Source: Ligula intestinalis (lineage: Eukaryota; Platyhelminthes; Cestoda; Diphyllobothriidea; Diphyllobothriidae). Taken from it: 64,000 bases of DNA. The stretch's first letter is position 1. Each line of letters begins with the position of its first letter. Below, one piece after another: positions 10,601-22,383 of this stretch. Where the stretch lies: positions 9,685,239 through 9,749,238 of the forward strand of contig JAYGXS010000004.1 of assembly GCA_036362985.1 (NCBI GenBank), in the 5' to 3' direction. Both the position numbers and the translations under genes were made by a program. The notes under the pieces are model-generated. The model was not told where the DNA came from, made no database searches, and saw only the letters and a list, made by a program, of their open reading frames with translations.

Positions 10601-13600
10601 GTGCTACAGTGGACTTCCCTTGCACAGCCCGGCTTTAATACGACTGGTTCCATCCGCCTCTGATCTCCCACATGCTCTGGAGTGAAGTTAATCCAGTTGG
10701 TCTGTCAGCCTGCTGCTGAACTCAGTCTTCACTCAATTGTTAGATTGGATGATGCCAGTCATGGCAGGGGTTGAACTTAATAGCATCCTGAACGATGTTA
10801 TCGCTAGTCGGCACAGCACACAACTGAGTATAGGGGACATGTTTAGAGAGCTAATTCCTGACCGACTTTCTAGCCGTTCTTTGGAGTCAGGGTCCGAGAT
10901 GCAGATTTGCAGAATTGAGCGCAGGCGCCATTTTGCCGAATACTTCAGTGTGGTACACGCATTGTGAGCGCATACTTACATTGTTTTGGCAAAGGTCTCA
11001 TATTCCCACAGCATGGTCCTTAGACTAGGTCTAGACCGGAACTAGGCAGCGGTTCCTCTTACCAGATTGATTTGTGTGCTCAGTCTCACCTTATCTGTAT
11101 CTTCTCGTCGAAATTTTCTATTAGTGAAAGACCTTTATGGCCTGTAACTGCTGATCAGGTTCATTCGGCCTCAAAATTAGTGGCTAGCGTTTGCTGCTAG
11201 TTTGTGCAGCCACTCTTCGGAAGTAACCAACCTTGCTGCAAAGTAATTCACTTGTTTGCTTCTGAACAGCTCATTCTTTGTGTAAAGTGTTTTTGCTCTT
11301 GTGGGTATACCTCATTTTGATAGCATTGCCGGCAAAGACAAGGGGGACGGGAATGGCCATTTCTGGATATTAGCCGTCATCAGCCAGTCATACCCAACCC
11401 CAAGTGGTGAACCACGCGAGTCTCGAACCCACGACTTATTGATCAGAAGTCTTATGCTCTAACCATTGCGACACGAATTTGTTGTCTTGTCAGTTTACAT
11501 TAGAAGATAATGGCACTGGCTGATGAAGGTCCACCGAGCGCTAACGAAACTCACTCGTCCCGCTTTGCCTTGCGGCTCATTCTCGAGCTCCGCCAGCAGC
11601 CAACAGCAAATAAGCCAGAAGTGGCCATTCCGGTCTTTGTCGGCAATGCTATGTGTGCCTACACTAGTATTCAAAAGAAAAATAGCATCCATAAATCCTA
11701 GCCTGAAGAAAAGCGATGGCGGATAAATTCTTCAATAAGGTGGTACACACGAGGCTTCATTTCCTTTAAATACGTCCTGCTATCGTCAGCTAATAGTAAG
11801 AAAATATTTGCCTGCCAACAGAAAAGATTTAATATGTGAGTGAGGGTAGGAAGGATTACGGGTCTATTTCAATTTCTTTCATTTCGTTACTGAACTTTGT
11901 AGTAGAGTTTTTGTTCACCACCTTTCTCTCTCTCTCTCTCTTTCTCCATCCTTCTTCCCTAGGCATTGTGGCCCTTCTATTCTGTGGAGTGACGCAGGCC
12001 CACTACACGTATAATAATCTCTCCCCGGAGTCCCAACTTTGGACTAAACAGGTAGATCTTCCTCTGTCTGTTTGTCTGTCTTTTCTCAACTCTGCTTTTC
12101 GAACGCCTTCGTGTGTTTCACCCAACATCCACACAACGCCGCTGATATTTGCGCAGTATACCCACATTTTCTTGTGTGTTGTGTGTGGGAGTCTGGTCCT
12201 GTGTGTAGCACGCGCAGATGGGCCATTTCGTAGCTCTGTCAGCCACCTTCCATAATCTCGCTATCAGTCGATTTACCGGATCGGAGAATTGATTGGTGCA
12301 CACAAGGGATCAGAGCATGAGGTTGTTGCGGTCGAGGGTGAGCGATCTACTGTAATCACAAACAGTAAGATTGTTTTGTCTAATGGAAGGGGTCAATCTG
12401 CTGTTAGAAACGGTTTATTCAGTACACAATGCAGGTTGCCGTGAAATGGCTACCGTTTTCTGGGAATGTCTCTGATGATAAATCCGCGACGGATGTCGAA
12501 ACGTCAAGTGAATAAAAGTATTGTCCCAACGATCGATTCCTCGTCTTCTCAATAGCAATTTTTGCTTGCGTAGTTGAACAAAGCATCCGTTCGGGAGAGT
12601 GCAAACAGCGCTCCCTTCGAGGTTGCGTGAACTAGAGGCAGTGGGCGTTGAATGGAAGTCGGCCAGCAGTGCTAGTTCTCCATCACAAGGTTGATTCTCA
12701 ACCCATCTATGTCCCTGTAAATGATCCGGCGCGTCGGAATCTATCACGGTGGCTTGTAGGGTAAAGAAAACTAGTGATTAAACTTGGAACTCGTAGTCAG
12801 TCCATTGTAGACAGAGAGTCAGGCTGCAGTGGCTCCTTAACGCGGTCTCAATGTCACTCTGTGAGATCCGAACCCCGCTCTCCTTTATCGTTGACTGAAA
12901 TCCTGATTCTTCGTGCGGAGGTGTGGGGGCACGCCCTAACTGCTGGTTCACACCACACTAGTCACCTGCACCCCATTCCGCCTCCGGTCCTATGAACTCG
13001 GTTTTGACACCGGGTCCAGATGGGGGAGCGTGGTAAATTTAGCGCCCTCTACCACTCATTATAAACTAATTTTTGCGCGTAAGTCGTCGTCTCTACGTCA
13101 TGTTGGCACGGGGGCTTTGACTTCTGAGTGACTTGGCTGGTTGGTAAGTAGCCTTTGTTGGATCAGGAGTCCCCGCCGGAGTCCAAACTGGGTTCAGTTG
13201 GGAGACGGAGAAAAGTCGCGACCTCAGTTGGCTTGAGTTAAGGGTCCTCAAGGGTGGGTTGGCTACCTGCCCGGGAGCTGCAGGCGAAGCGATGTTGACA
13301 GTCACTTTGCGAGACGCCGCAGTCGGGACAGCTATCAGGTGTGGACGGGTCAGGTTGGTGTTGGTACTGATGCAGGAGCATGGAGTAGCCACCGCGTAGC
13401 TGCGCCAGGGTACAGCGAGTGACCCTTGAAGTTGTTCTGAGGCCGCAATCGGAGGTGGATAGCAGTCCAAAAGAACCAGCGGATGTATTGAGGTGATTAA
13501 GGAGTCTGCGTGCAAATGCCTTGTTAAGAACACTGAGAAAGCAGGCTGCGAGGCACTTTTCACAAACTTACTAACGAACCTTACTTGTGCCCTTGAAATC

Positions 13601-16600
13601 CGGCAGGATTTGCCCTCGTCGCTACAGCTCTTCACGTCAGTATTTCTGCTTGCAAATTCCAAACTGCCTGTTTATGACACGGTCGCCATGACGCCGCTCC
13701 CGGAAGGCCTTGAGCGCCCTTATATAGCTGAAGGGCGGATGCCTCTTTCTGTCCGGGAGCTGCTATGCCGATGATGGTATTTGTGGCCATCTGTTTTGTG
13801 AAGCTTTATTTCCCATTTGTAATTCTAGAATAGGGCACATCGTTTGACGGCTGTTTTGGATGCCTGTACGTACCAACGCCCAGTTTAGCTAGCATAAAAT
13901 CGCACCCATGTGTAGTCAGTCAGGAAAATCCTAGTTCGTCACATGAATCTAAATCGAAACGCTTTACAATCACCAGCCCTGTTCATTTGGAGGGGGAAGA
14001 GACGTGCGAAATTCGCGTGCCATCTACAGTGGGGCCGGAACTTCATGCAACACTCCGAACTTAGCAAAATATTAATAATCACTCGCTGACCGGCATTAAC
14101 GCATGTACCACAACTTTGGAATTCCAATTAACAACTCTTTGCGAATTCTTCATTTTCAAAAAATATAAAAATTACTAATTTTTGTTTAGGAAAATTAGTT
14201 TTTCGAAGGAGTGCTCAAATTCCACAGATGTGCAATTTAGCGATAAACTAGACTAATGCATGTAAATATAAGAATCAAGTGAAGTCATATCCATATGCAT
14301 ACCATTTTCTTTATGTCAAAAGAACTTTTCTTTCGTCACATTTCTTTATAGATATTTCAGACAGTACATGAAAATAATTTTCGAAATTGAGATTGTTCCT
14401 TGTTTCTGAAAACTAATGCGCCTCCTTAAACTTGGCCTTACTTGATTTTCATTAACTAAGGATAAGGTTTTGCGGTCCCAAAGGGGATATATTTTAAACT
14501 TTTCTTGTTTATATTAGGGTTCGCACATAGCGCAACGCATAAAAATAAAAAATACTTGTTTCTGTCGCACTAAATACTATATAGAATTTGTTGGATATCA
14601 GGAAACCTACGATTTTGCTAAAAAAATTTCTATTACTCTTAAATAAACTCAGCTAAATTGACAGTTTGCCCTACTTAAAGGCGTTCGCGGGAACAAACCC
14701 ACTCATTAGATTAAAATAATGCAACTAAAGGTACGCTTAACTGCCACGTTCAATTTTGATCACGACTTTGCATAAAATAACATCAGATTCTGTAAATATA
14801 AGACAGGTTTCTCCTTACTCTATTTTTTCCTATAAACAAATAATAAACCTTCGACTTTCGGATATAGGCAGCGCTAGCACAGTTGTTGCATATACTGCAG
14901 TGGAAAACGGTGGCTAACTTGTCTGCACTCTTCTTCTTGTACGCAGGTTTTCGAGCTGCTCAACTTTTTGGCGGAGAACTTTGTCTTTGCCTACATTGGT
15001 GTCTCCACCTTCAGTTCGCTTTCGCACTCCTGGAATGTCGCCTTCATCTTCATTGCCATCTTCGCGTGTGTCCTGTCCCGTATCAGCGCCATCTACCCGC
15101 TCGCGGCTCTGATCAACTGCGCTCGCAGCAACATCTGCGGTTGTCCCTGCAGGCGCCGTCCCGGCGAGCTCTCCGTGGCCGGCGACTATGCCGCGGCGGC
15201 GTCAGTCGCCACTGGCAGCGCTTCCTCGCCTTCCTTCAAGTGGCAGCGTCTCACTGTGCCCACCGCTGATGGCGGCGATAGCGCCAGCGCTGATGCGATC
15301 AGCAAACCGGAATCTCCAACGGGGACTGCTGCTCCTGGTCTGTCTACTGCGGCCCTTATTCCATCACTGCCAGGGCCGACGAGTAACTTGATTAGCTACA
15401 ACAAACAGCACATGCTGGTCTTCTGTGGTCTCCGCGGGGCCATGGCCTTCTCACTAGCTATCCGCAACACCAGTACAGAAGTGCGGCAGATGTTCTTCTC
15501 GACCACAATTGTCATCGTCATGATCACTGTCTTTGTGGGTGGCTGTCTGTCACTGAGCATGCTACAGTGGTTGAAAATTCAGTAGGTTCTTATTTCTCCT
15601 GCTTCCTCCTTTCACACCGTTAGGGACAGTTTGCACCTTCATTCTTTAAGTGTCGTCGATTGAAATAATGGATTACAGTGAAACCTCGGTTAAGGAGTTT
15701 AATCTATTCCAGCGCCAAGCCCATCACGTGAAACGCTTGTCTTGCTAAACATAGCCAATCAAATTAAATCAGTTCACTGATTGGCTGCAGGTGACACATG
15801 CCCTCGGAGCGAGGCTCAACGGTGGATAGAGGCACACACGATAGTTCGACCGTCGTGTTCGACGATATCCACTCCGGGCTTCAACTGCGGAGACTGTATT
15901 CAAAAAGAAAAAAATCGTGGAGGCAAACTGGCCGGGCCTACCCCACTCTCTGACCATTCCTGCACCTAATTCCGGTTGTCAAGACAGAGTCAAGTGGGCC
16001 AGAAAGAATAGTGCGAGAGGCGCAGACAGCTGGCGCGACAAATACTCAACACGCGTACCAACAGCACGTCTCGCTAGGTATGCTCCCGACAGGGAGTGCC
16101 ATAAAGGCCACCTCAAGAAGGAGCCATTGCATCTGACTCTCAGCCCGCAGACAGACACACTGGACGACCGCGGTGTCCGGGTTAACTCGCCAGCTGGCAA
16201 CCCTCCAAGCCACGGCTTCTAGCGCACCGCGATAGCGTTGGATTCATTATAGCGAGGAGAGGAACGCGCCGAGGGTCGACCTCACTATCTCGCCCACCAC
16301 AGCAAAAGGCAGCCGCCTAGCTGTCGGCCGCCTGAGTTGGAATAGGCGAACACTGAAAAGGAAAACAGATCGGAGATTAGCATGATAGAGCAGGTTGTGT
16401 AAGAGAAGAGGAAGAGAGAATAAACGAGTGAAAAAGAACAGGCAAACACGCAACACATACACGCAATGACATCCCGTTAATTAAACGGCAGCTCGCCAAA
16501 TGAACCACGTTTTCTGCGAGTGGCTCGCTCTCTACCTCAAATAATCGTAGAGGGGGCTGCTCTTCATTCAAGGCCCCACTGCATTTGTTTCCGTAAATCC

Positions 16601-19600
16601 GTTGGATGCATTGATTACCTAACTAAAAATCGATTTTCCGTTCTTCAGGACTAACCAGGCGGCCAAATAGGCAAAACCAGAGCAATCAAAGTTGATATCA
16701 GGCCTGATATCTCCATTGCTTCCCATTTTTTTGGTCTTTACCTAGTAGGTGTGGCTTAGCAGTTCTTGTTATTGTTGTCGCATTCAGTGGCCATTTAAGT
16801 GGTTGTTTGGAAAATCGCCTCGCCTGGTCCTACCATGCAGTTTTTTTGCAAATCAGGCGAGGTTATTGTCCAATCAGCGCGTTAGCCTAATCAGAACGCA
16901 GTCATTAAAACAGGGGTGGGTCCTTCCGTTTTCTGGCATACTTGAGCTATGAGACCAAAGTTTTAGCTGTCGCCACCGTACACTTGAGTTTTCAGAATGG
17001 TGAGGGTATTCAGTTTACTTCTAAAAATGCTCTCTATCATGTATTGGACGAAATTACCTTTGGCAAGGACTATATGTGATGAGCTCTCAGTTACAACAGC
17101 AACAGCAGCAACAACAACAAAACTAGCTCAAACACTTCAAGCAAGGGAGACAGCTTGCCGTTCCGTATTGGTGGATTCCATAGGAGCGGTAAAGTTGGGC
17201 GGTTAAAATCACTCCAAGTGTGAATAAACTCACACTACAAGGCGTGGCATTTGGAGCTCAATTGGTAGATCGTTGGCTGCGTAAAGCCCTTCCACACTAT
17301 GTGGGTTCAAATCCCGCAGAATTCCGCGAGTTTTTTCACAATTGGGTCGATTAAATGAAGGGGAAACCTTGTTTACTGGCTTTCATACCATTTAGACGTG
17401 CGCCACAGGTACCTCGAGTTCGTTGTTTTTAGGGCTTCTTAGAAAACAGTAGGTTTGGGTGTGCCAGCAAAGACGAGGGAAACTGTGATTGCCACTTCTG
17501 GCTTATTGGCCCTCATCAACTAGTCATACCCAACCCCAAGCAGTGCACCACGCGAGTCTCGAACCCGCGACCTTTTAATCGGCAGTCTACCGCTCTAACC
17601 ACTGAGCCACAAGCTCATTTGCTTGCCGGTTTGAATTGGGACACATTGCCATTCGTTGATGAACTGTTTCAGTACGACACGATTATATGTTCCTCGCACG
17701 TGTGATCTCACGCTAAATCCAATGAGAAGTTAGAGTTAGAAAGCGGGAAAGCCTTACTGTCGTGCAAGGTCACCTGCAGTACGGGGGAGGGTACTTTTTG
17801 TTGAAGGGCTTTTCAAAACTTGCCACTGCACGCGGAGTGAACGTCTCTCCCTTTTCTTTTTGCTTATCGATTTTCGAATTTTGCTCCTCGTTGAAAACTG
17901 CCTGACTGCTTCCAATGTCTCTCGGAAGGCCACTTGGCTCCCGTGCCTATTTGCACGTTTCCAGTTTAAAGGTCTGATTAATGTGTGCGTGTGTATAGGA
18001 ACTGTAAATGCATGTGACAACATGGGTCACTTTAATCGTCACATCTGACTTCGACACACATGCAAATAAGCGTGTAAGCTCAGTACGCAAGGCTGCTCTA
18101 CAGGTTACTCCGCATGCAGCTTCCATGCTGCATGTATGATGCGAGCCTGAGACTAACACGGTCAGCCAACTGACGCATTTACCAGACATACCATCAGCCT
18201 AGTGTGAGTAGTGGCTGATGAGTGGACTGGGAGTCAGACGGTGATGACTCCTTTTAACCCCCCGCGTTTGTAAATCCTGCTTTTTGTGTGTTTCAAGGGG
18301 GACAGGTTGTGTTGTGGCGCGTACAGACGGGTTCGCCGTTTCGGTCCGCCACGGTGCCTCATCCCGCCTCCGGTGTTCTTGACTCTCTTGATACCGAGCT
18401 CAGGTGGGTAGATGCGACGAAACTGCCATAACTTAAGATTAGTTAATGCGCAAGTTACCGTACCTGCTACACCCTGTTTTGGAGCATGCGGTAGACATTG
18501 TCGAAATGGACGATTTAACTGGCACGTGTCTGGTACCCATAGCCTCATTGGCCGCAGCTCCCACATTAACCTGACTTTTTTCGGCGCTACAGCGTGCAGG
18601 ATTTCGCTCTCGGTTGTGTCAAAACTCAGCCGCGCGGCACAAGTAAAGTGCCCTAAATGACTCCGGGAAAGAATCAATAATAGTACAGTAGACCCCGGAA
18701 CTGGAGAACCGCTGCCAAAAACTTCTAAGTCTGTGATAGAGTGGAACCGACAAAGGCAAGGCAGATTGGAATGGTCATTTCTGGCTTATTAGCCGTCATC
18801 AGCCAGTCATACCCAGTCCCAGAGGTGGTGTTATAACCTTATGCGTGCCTTTGTCGACGCTGGTTATATTCTTCCGTCCTATGTTAGAAAAGGAAGGCAG
18901 ATAAGATAGCAGGTAAACGTTTACTGTCACTGTTTCTGCTTGTACATCAACTCTGTCTTCTGTGTGTCTGGCAGCTTGTCCTCCTGTGCAGCTTGATCTT
19001 GTCTGCGGCTTGGTAATGTCTGCAGCTCTTCCTGAGTCCTTTCAACAGCATGTGTTCTGTCGACAATTTCGTCGAGACCAACAGCAGGTGTTAGCAACAG
19101 AGTCTCGTGTCACTAGCAGCAGTTTCGTGTCCCTAGCAGCAGAGTGCCGTCTCGTGCCGGTTGCAGCGTATTTAAGGACCAACGGTCTTTGTTCCCTTTT
19201 GGCCCTTCTGCTAGCGGGTCGTGCAAACAGGTATCGCGTGGTGTCCTCGGTGTGACACTTGGCGCGCGCGCCATGCCCCTGGCCAGGTGTGACCTCAGAA
19301 CCCCACCGACGGCTGTCCTCGCGTGTCAGCCCTTTGAAGGTCGTGTTCTTGTCCCGTTTTGCCTGCCTCCGCCGGCATGTAAACTTCCTTTATTCTCGTA
19401 ACCTCAGGACTGCCCGAGTGATGCCTCGCGTGCTGGGCCGTCCTAACAGGCGGCGGTCCGAGCTTCGAACCCTTTGTTCATGGAGTGTAACACTACCCTT
19501 GAGCTACGGGCCCGCTGTGTTTGTCGGTTGAGATTGGGAATATGATTATCGTAGGTCGCTCACCGATCTGGTTAGGCAACATGCTCATCGCGTTATGCGT

Positions 19601-22351
19601 TGGAACTCAATCTAGAGCCCTCGCAGGCAGTCGCATAGCGATTTGTAATATATATCTTTACATAGAAACCAGCATTCAAAATGAAGTTTTATGGGCGGAA
19701 GTTGTGGGGGAGGGCAATATATGAATGACAGTTCGTCTTGCGTTCCATGGACAGTCTGTCTCATCACATGCTGTAGACCGGGTTGCCACGCGTATGATTC
19801 CGGCCGGAATTTCGATCATCTTCCCCTTTCATAGTTTCGCATTTATCGCGCCTGACGCTGGAGGTAGTTGGAAACTCGAGGAAATTCGAATCCTGTCATT
19901 CGCAAAGTCACGGGCAGTAGTCTTAGCTGGAATTATAGAACTTCATACAACTGGCAATTAATAGATTTAAGTGCTTTCCCTCTCATCCCTACTCTGAAAG
20001 CCTTATTGTTAAAAAAGCATATTTTCTGCTCTCCTTCACAAAACTCCCTTTTGTCCTCATTTTAGAGTTCAGATGCCTAATCAAAATGGTCCTAGCGCCG
20101 CCAACGCCTCGGCTTCGAACGTAAGTAGTTGCTTTCCCTCTTCCTACTCTCCCGCCCAAGCCTTTCAGTGTGGTAGTGCTTGTTGGATCAGGAATCCCTG
20201 CCGGGGTCCAAACTGGGTGCAGTTGAAAGACGGAAAAAAGCCGAGACCTCGACCGGCTTGAGCCAAATGTCCGCGGGTGTGAGTTAGATGCCTGGCCGGG
20301 AAATGTAGGCGAAAAGATGCCGAAAGTCATGCGTAGAGACGCCGCAGTCGGGATAGCTATCGGGTGTGGATGGGTCGAGCTGGTGTTGGTACTGACGAAG
20401 AAGTATTGAGTAACAACTGCGTAGTTAAGCCAAGTTACAGCGAGTGACCCTCAGGAGTTTTTGTTCCAAGGCGGCAGCCGCCCACAAGGACCGTGTGATG
20501 GAAGCTTCGTTTTTCCTCGACAGCAGCTCTCTGGTGAAGACGCTGGAAGCCTGTCACGATGGGAAAGTCATCAACGGGTAGATCCGATAAATAGGAGGCG
20601 ACAGCTCCCTTGTGGAGGCCTCGAATAGACGGCCGAACGCTGCGGCTGGGTTAAGGAGCGTGGCAACGGCGGTGATTAGGGTTGCCAGGTTACGGACAAG
20701 TCCACCAGAACTGCTGACCTAAGAGTGCGTTGTGAGGGGGCGACCGGCAGGACAGAAGCCTCTGCATACAGACGATCGATAGGCGACATTTTGTAGCAGC
20801 CCGTGATCATGCGGAGGACAGCGTTCTCTGCTGACTGAGGGTGGCGAAGGCTGGAAGAGCTGATCGTAGGAGACCAGATTGGTGCCGCATACGTGAGCTG
20901 CGGCTTCGCCAGCGCTTTGAATGTGGTCGTCAAAGTCTCTTTCGCGCGACCCTGAGTGGAGCGCTTCCCACTTCTATTCACTAATTAAACTCCTAGCATC
21001 AAAATTGGCCATTTCATACATATCAACGCTGCCCCTTTTTTTCACCATCGTGTGTTGCTAGGAGCTGTGCCTTGTAACGCCTAAGTAAGCCACCACTAAG
21101 CCCTGTCCAGTTCCTTTAGAGCACAGAAAGCACTCTGAGAGGACTTTCTGCCGCAATATGGACACTGTAAGCACACAGACAGCCATGCCCTCTCCTGAAC
21201 GGAAACAATCTGATTTAAGGAACTGTTAAATTCGCATCTCAGCATCTTCCAGAATTGAGTAAAATAAAAAAGCCGATTTGATCGCTGAGACAAGAATTTT
21301 CTTCGCCTGATGTTTCGAAATCCATTGCAGATCTGAGGGATACGATGTAATCCGGTCGGATAACAGACGATAGAACGTATCCCAACGGTTATGAACTAGT
21401 TGATAATATAAGGTATGGAAGGCCAGAGTGCTAGGGATAATTTAATAAGTTGTAACAGGAGTAGAATATAAGTAATAGGTAGGTGACTCCCAGACAAGTG
21501 CAGTCCAGCCATGAATGGGTCGGCGTGCAGAGGAGCAGTCCAGCAAGTAGATCACCGAGTCCGGACAACTACAAACGAACAGTAGATCGTCGGTTCTGGG
21601 AGTGACTGAGCGTAAACAACTCCCCCGCAGGAAGTTCCTTTGTGCACTGGCCTTGAGAAGTGGTTGGCCGGTTGCCCAGACAGAAAGGGACCTTGAAATG
21701 CCTGTTGCCGCGGCGCCCGAAAAAAGCATAGCTTAGAAATGCAAGGTCGCTACAGATCCATCATCAGAGACACAGAGCAGTAACATAATGTTGACAGTAA
21801 CGTCGTCGATTTCGACTATATCCACCGTGTTCTTCACAGTGTGGTCATGCAGCCAGAGTCAATTACTTTTAAGTGATGGTAGACTTGCGCTGCATCCACC
21901 GCACCTCTTCTTTTCTCATCTGCGAGCCTAGCGTCAATACAGAATCAAGAAAACCAGAAGCAGGCTGGAGGCGCAGCCGCCTCCGCCGCCGCTACACATG
22001 ATTTAGATTCAATGGAATGAGAGTGCCATCGACGCCGTGGGTGGCTGTTGTCGAGGCCTGCAGCCACGCCTGCTATCGACGCTCACGTGTCCCCATGCTC
22101 GGCATATATTATGGGATCGCGAGCCGAATACTGCCTGTCGTGCTCTTATCCGGCCTCCCGTGTTGGCCCCGCACATCTACCACGCAGCCCCGTTTTTTAC
22201 ACACACACACACAATCCTGATAATCTAAAGCAGATATCTGACAGAGTCAATGGCAGGCGTGGTTTGACAAGCGGGCACGATGCACTGGACAAAAGAAGTT
22301 GAGCGAAAGAGAGAGGACAGGGAGGAGGAGGAGGAGGAGGAAAAGGAGAAG

Positions 22352-22383
<32 letters not shown>

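Noticed and set aside
11836..12255. 139-codon plus-strand frame as a separate gene
   Set aside because: It contains exchanger exon 7 plus intron sequence on both sides; splice sites and family similarity define only 11963-12051 as coding.
13093..13662. 189-codon minus-strand frame as a host gene
   Set aside because: It reads in part through the truncated LINE 3' end at 13156-13483; similarity to 23859-24190 explains it.
17246..17325. Functional tRNA gene
   Set aside because: A and B boxes and an acceptor-like stem exist, but the D-stem is mismatched and the anticodon loop is irregular, so it is kept only as tRNA-like.
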